NCBI RefSeq assembly: GCF_018777395.1
Contig: NZ_JAFJYC010000001.1
Span: forward strand, 992,001 to 1,056,000
Origin: Candidatus Sodalis endolongispinus
GTDB lineage: Bacteria; Pseudomonadota; Gammaproteobacteria; Enterobacterales; Enterobacteriaceae
Length of the DNA stretch: 64,000 nt
Direction of reading: 5' to 3'
Numbering within the stretch: position 1 is the stretch's first letter; the number at the start of each line of letters is the position of its first letter. The notes under the pieces are model-generated. The model searched no databases. It was not told where the DNA came from and was given only the letters and a program-made list of their open reading frames with translations. The position numbers and the translations under genes are program-made. Shown one piece after another: positions 62,943-64,000 of this stretch.

Positions 62943-63434
62943 TTATCTTAACGGTCTTTTCAAATATTGATAGGCTTTATAAGCAATGCCAGACAACCTT
63001 AGACCTACTATTTTTCTTAATGCAATGCCAAGCAAAATCTTTCTGAAGCTAATACGGCAATCATTATTGCCGAAACCATCATTAGAGTCACAAAAGATTG
63101 AAGAGTTTATTTCTTTTTGAAAATAAGCATAATGCTGATAGTAGATTCTAATATTAACATTGGGTACTAATTTCCTCTTACATAACACCATCAGTAAACT
63201 GCGGAGAAAAGCTAAGTTCTCATGAAAAAACTCATTTTTTAGCTGAATGAAGTCAATATTAAGTATTCTACTATCATCAGGAATGCTAATTTGGGGGGTT
63301 CGGTATGATGATTTGTTCATCTTGGACATATCGATTAACAGGTCAAATTCCTCACATTTTTCTTCTTCAGCTTGCTGAAGAAGCGTGAGTTGCAAATAAC
63401 GTTTCTCAGTCATTTTCTCATAACTGATCCGCAT
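62943..63434 (-). CDS. Hypothetical protein of the polysaccharide cluster, 163 residues
   Basis: I do not recognise it. Begins MRISYEKMTEKRYLQLTLLQ, contains FDLLIDMSKMNKSSYRTPQ and a basic C-terminus (LRLSGIAYKAYQYLKRPLR). No signal peptide or clear membrane helix. The ATG overlaps the stop of the upstream ORF (TAATG), so it is translationally coupled. It could be the C-terminal part of a broken glycosyltransferase. Confidence 0.5.
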   Translation of the reverse strand: MRISYEKMTEKRYLQLTLLQQAEEEKCEEFDLLIDMSKMNKSSYRTPQISIPDDSRILNIDFIQLKNEFFHENLAFLRSLLMVLCKRKLVPNVNIRIYYQHYAYFQKEINSSIFCDSNDGFGNNDCRISFRKILLGIALRKIVGLRLSGIAYKAYQYLKRPLR

Positions 63435-63661
63435 TATTTTCCATTTTCATTATAATAAACCGTCGTCCCTTCTACAAGTGCAGCAATCTCTTGGACACTA
63501 AGTTTAAAATATACACCATTCATACAATATTTCATTTGAAAAGCAGATATTATATTAATTAGTTTTTGAAGAGCCGTTTTTCGGATAAACCAATCGTGCT
63601 TATTTTCTGTAAAAGGGCTATGAATCAAGGTATGAGAAACTTGATTTTGTAGAAAGGGCAT
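63434..63661 (-). CDS. Hypothetical protein of the polysaccharide cluster, 75 residues
   Basis: Start at ATG 63661; the frame also extends to a TTG at 63670. Sequence MPFLQNQVSHTLIHSPFTE, KHDWFIRKTALQKLINIIS and FKLSVQEIAALVEGTTVYYNENGK. Not recognised. The TTG region overlaps the upstream gene's end and the stop overlaps the next ATG, so these ORFs may be fragments of one longer gene. Confidence 0.4.
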   Translation of the reverse strand: MPFLQNQVSHTLIHSPFTENKHDWFIRKTALQKLINIISAFQMKYCMNGVYFKLSVQEIAALVEGTTVYYNENGK

Positions 63662-63666
63662 GGTGA

Positions 63667-64000
63667 TCAATGCAGTTTTTTATCAGTGACACTACTGGAC
63701 GACTTTAAAAGGTCTATCAAATCGCTTCGATAAAGTGGAGGTATGATCTCACAAAGAACGTCTTTTTCAAAATCGGTTACAAATTGCTCCACCTCCCAAA
63801 GAGGAATTCTAATACTTCTGATCACCATTATTATGGTTTTCAAACGTGATTGACTAGAAAAAGATTGTCGGTTAATTACGTGAAAAATCTTATCCTCTGC
63901 TGCATATTTTTTAGCAATACGATAGAGTTTCCTCTTAGCCTCTTGTATAGTTATCCTGAACAAAGTATTACGCCGCAAAAAAGGGAGTGCTTCGGTTATG
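63667..64000 (-). CDS. Hypothetical protein of the polysaccharide cluster (5' end outside window)
   Basis: The frame is open to the window edge (ITEALPFLRRNTLFRITIQEAK...), with no ATG seen, so the real start lies beyond 64000. It contains KRKLYRIAKKYAAEDKIFH and IPLWEVEQFVTDFEKDVLCEIIPPLYRSDLI. Not recognised; helical and basic. It may belong with the next two ORFs to one interrupted gene. Confidence 0.45.
   Translation of the reverse strand, partial: ITEALPFLRRNTLFRITIQEAKRKLYRIAKKYAAEDKIFHVINRQSFSSQSRLKTIIMVIRSIRIPLWEVEQFVTDFEKDVLCEIIPPLYRSDLIDLLKSSSSVTDKKLH

Overview
The window looks like chromosome of an enterobacterial (gamma-proteobacterial) insect symbiont in an early stage of genome decay, most likely Sodalis glossinidius or a close relative. 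This is inferred from gene content and order and from remembered E. coli proteins, not from a database search. The evidence is E. coli-like proteins in E. coli-like order, normal GC-rich enteric codon use, and a very high density of fresh single-base frameshifts, in-frame nonsense codons and small deletions in genes that are otherwise well conserved.

Layout. (1) 1-10,600: the E. coli gmhA-yafJ-yafK-dinB-pepD-gpt-frsA-crl-proB-proA-thrW block. yafNOP, prfH and phoE are absent. pepD and proA are frameshifted, and dinB keeps a perfect LexA box. (2) 10,747-25,627: a defective prophage beside the thrW tRNA gene. It has a P4-type integrase, AlpA, a SNF2 helicase, KilA-N antirepressor, Arc-type repressors, VRR-NUC, family A DNA polymerase, HNH, DUF2815, DUF2800, a cI/cro-like switch and a primase/VirE protein. 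Most enzymes are broken, and no structural genes or right attachment site were seen. (3) 25,628-26,957: an IS2-like element that interrupts the phage primase on one side and a Rieske oxygenase gene on the other, so a deletion probably ran through it. (4) 26,958-33,791: a minus-strand operon (solute-binding protein, flavin dehydrogenase, SDR, ABC ATPase, permease, luciferase-like monooxygenase, Rieske protein). It looks like uptake plus oxidation of an unknown substrate; only the permease is undamaged.

(5) 34,194-46,726: the ygaC-ygaM-nrdHIEF-proVWX-ygaY/ygaZ/ygaH-emrR block. The class Ib ribonucleotide reductase is dead apart from nrdI, proV is truncated, proX is duplicated in tandem, and a deletion has fused the MFS gene to ygaZ. 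(6) 46,800-54,221: yfiF-trxC-yfiP-pat-pssA-yfiM. Only pssA and yfiM are clearly intact, and a 28-bp minisatellite lies beside trxC. (7) 54,382-57,650: an amino-sugar module (nanE, PTS EIICB, RpiR regulator) in which only the transporter is intact. (8) 57,982-64,000: an AT-rich surface-polysaccharide cluster on the minus strand (ABC-2 permease and ATPase, WavE-type glycosyltransferase, phosphodiesterase, HAD phosphatase, nucleotidyltransferase, unknown genes), probably horizontally acquired and also decaying.

Taken together, housekeeping functions (proB, pssA, dinB, emrR, proW, proX) survive. Many accessory or redundant functions (class Ib RNR, protein acetyltransferase, thioredoxin 2, export of surface glycan, prophage replication, the catabolic operon) have been lost by point lesions that leave the remnants recognisable. 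Short tandem-repeat arrays with units of about 28, 35 and 39 bp occupy several of the non-coding gaps.
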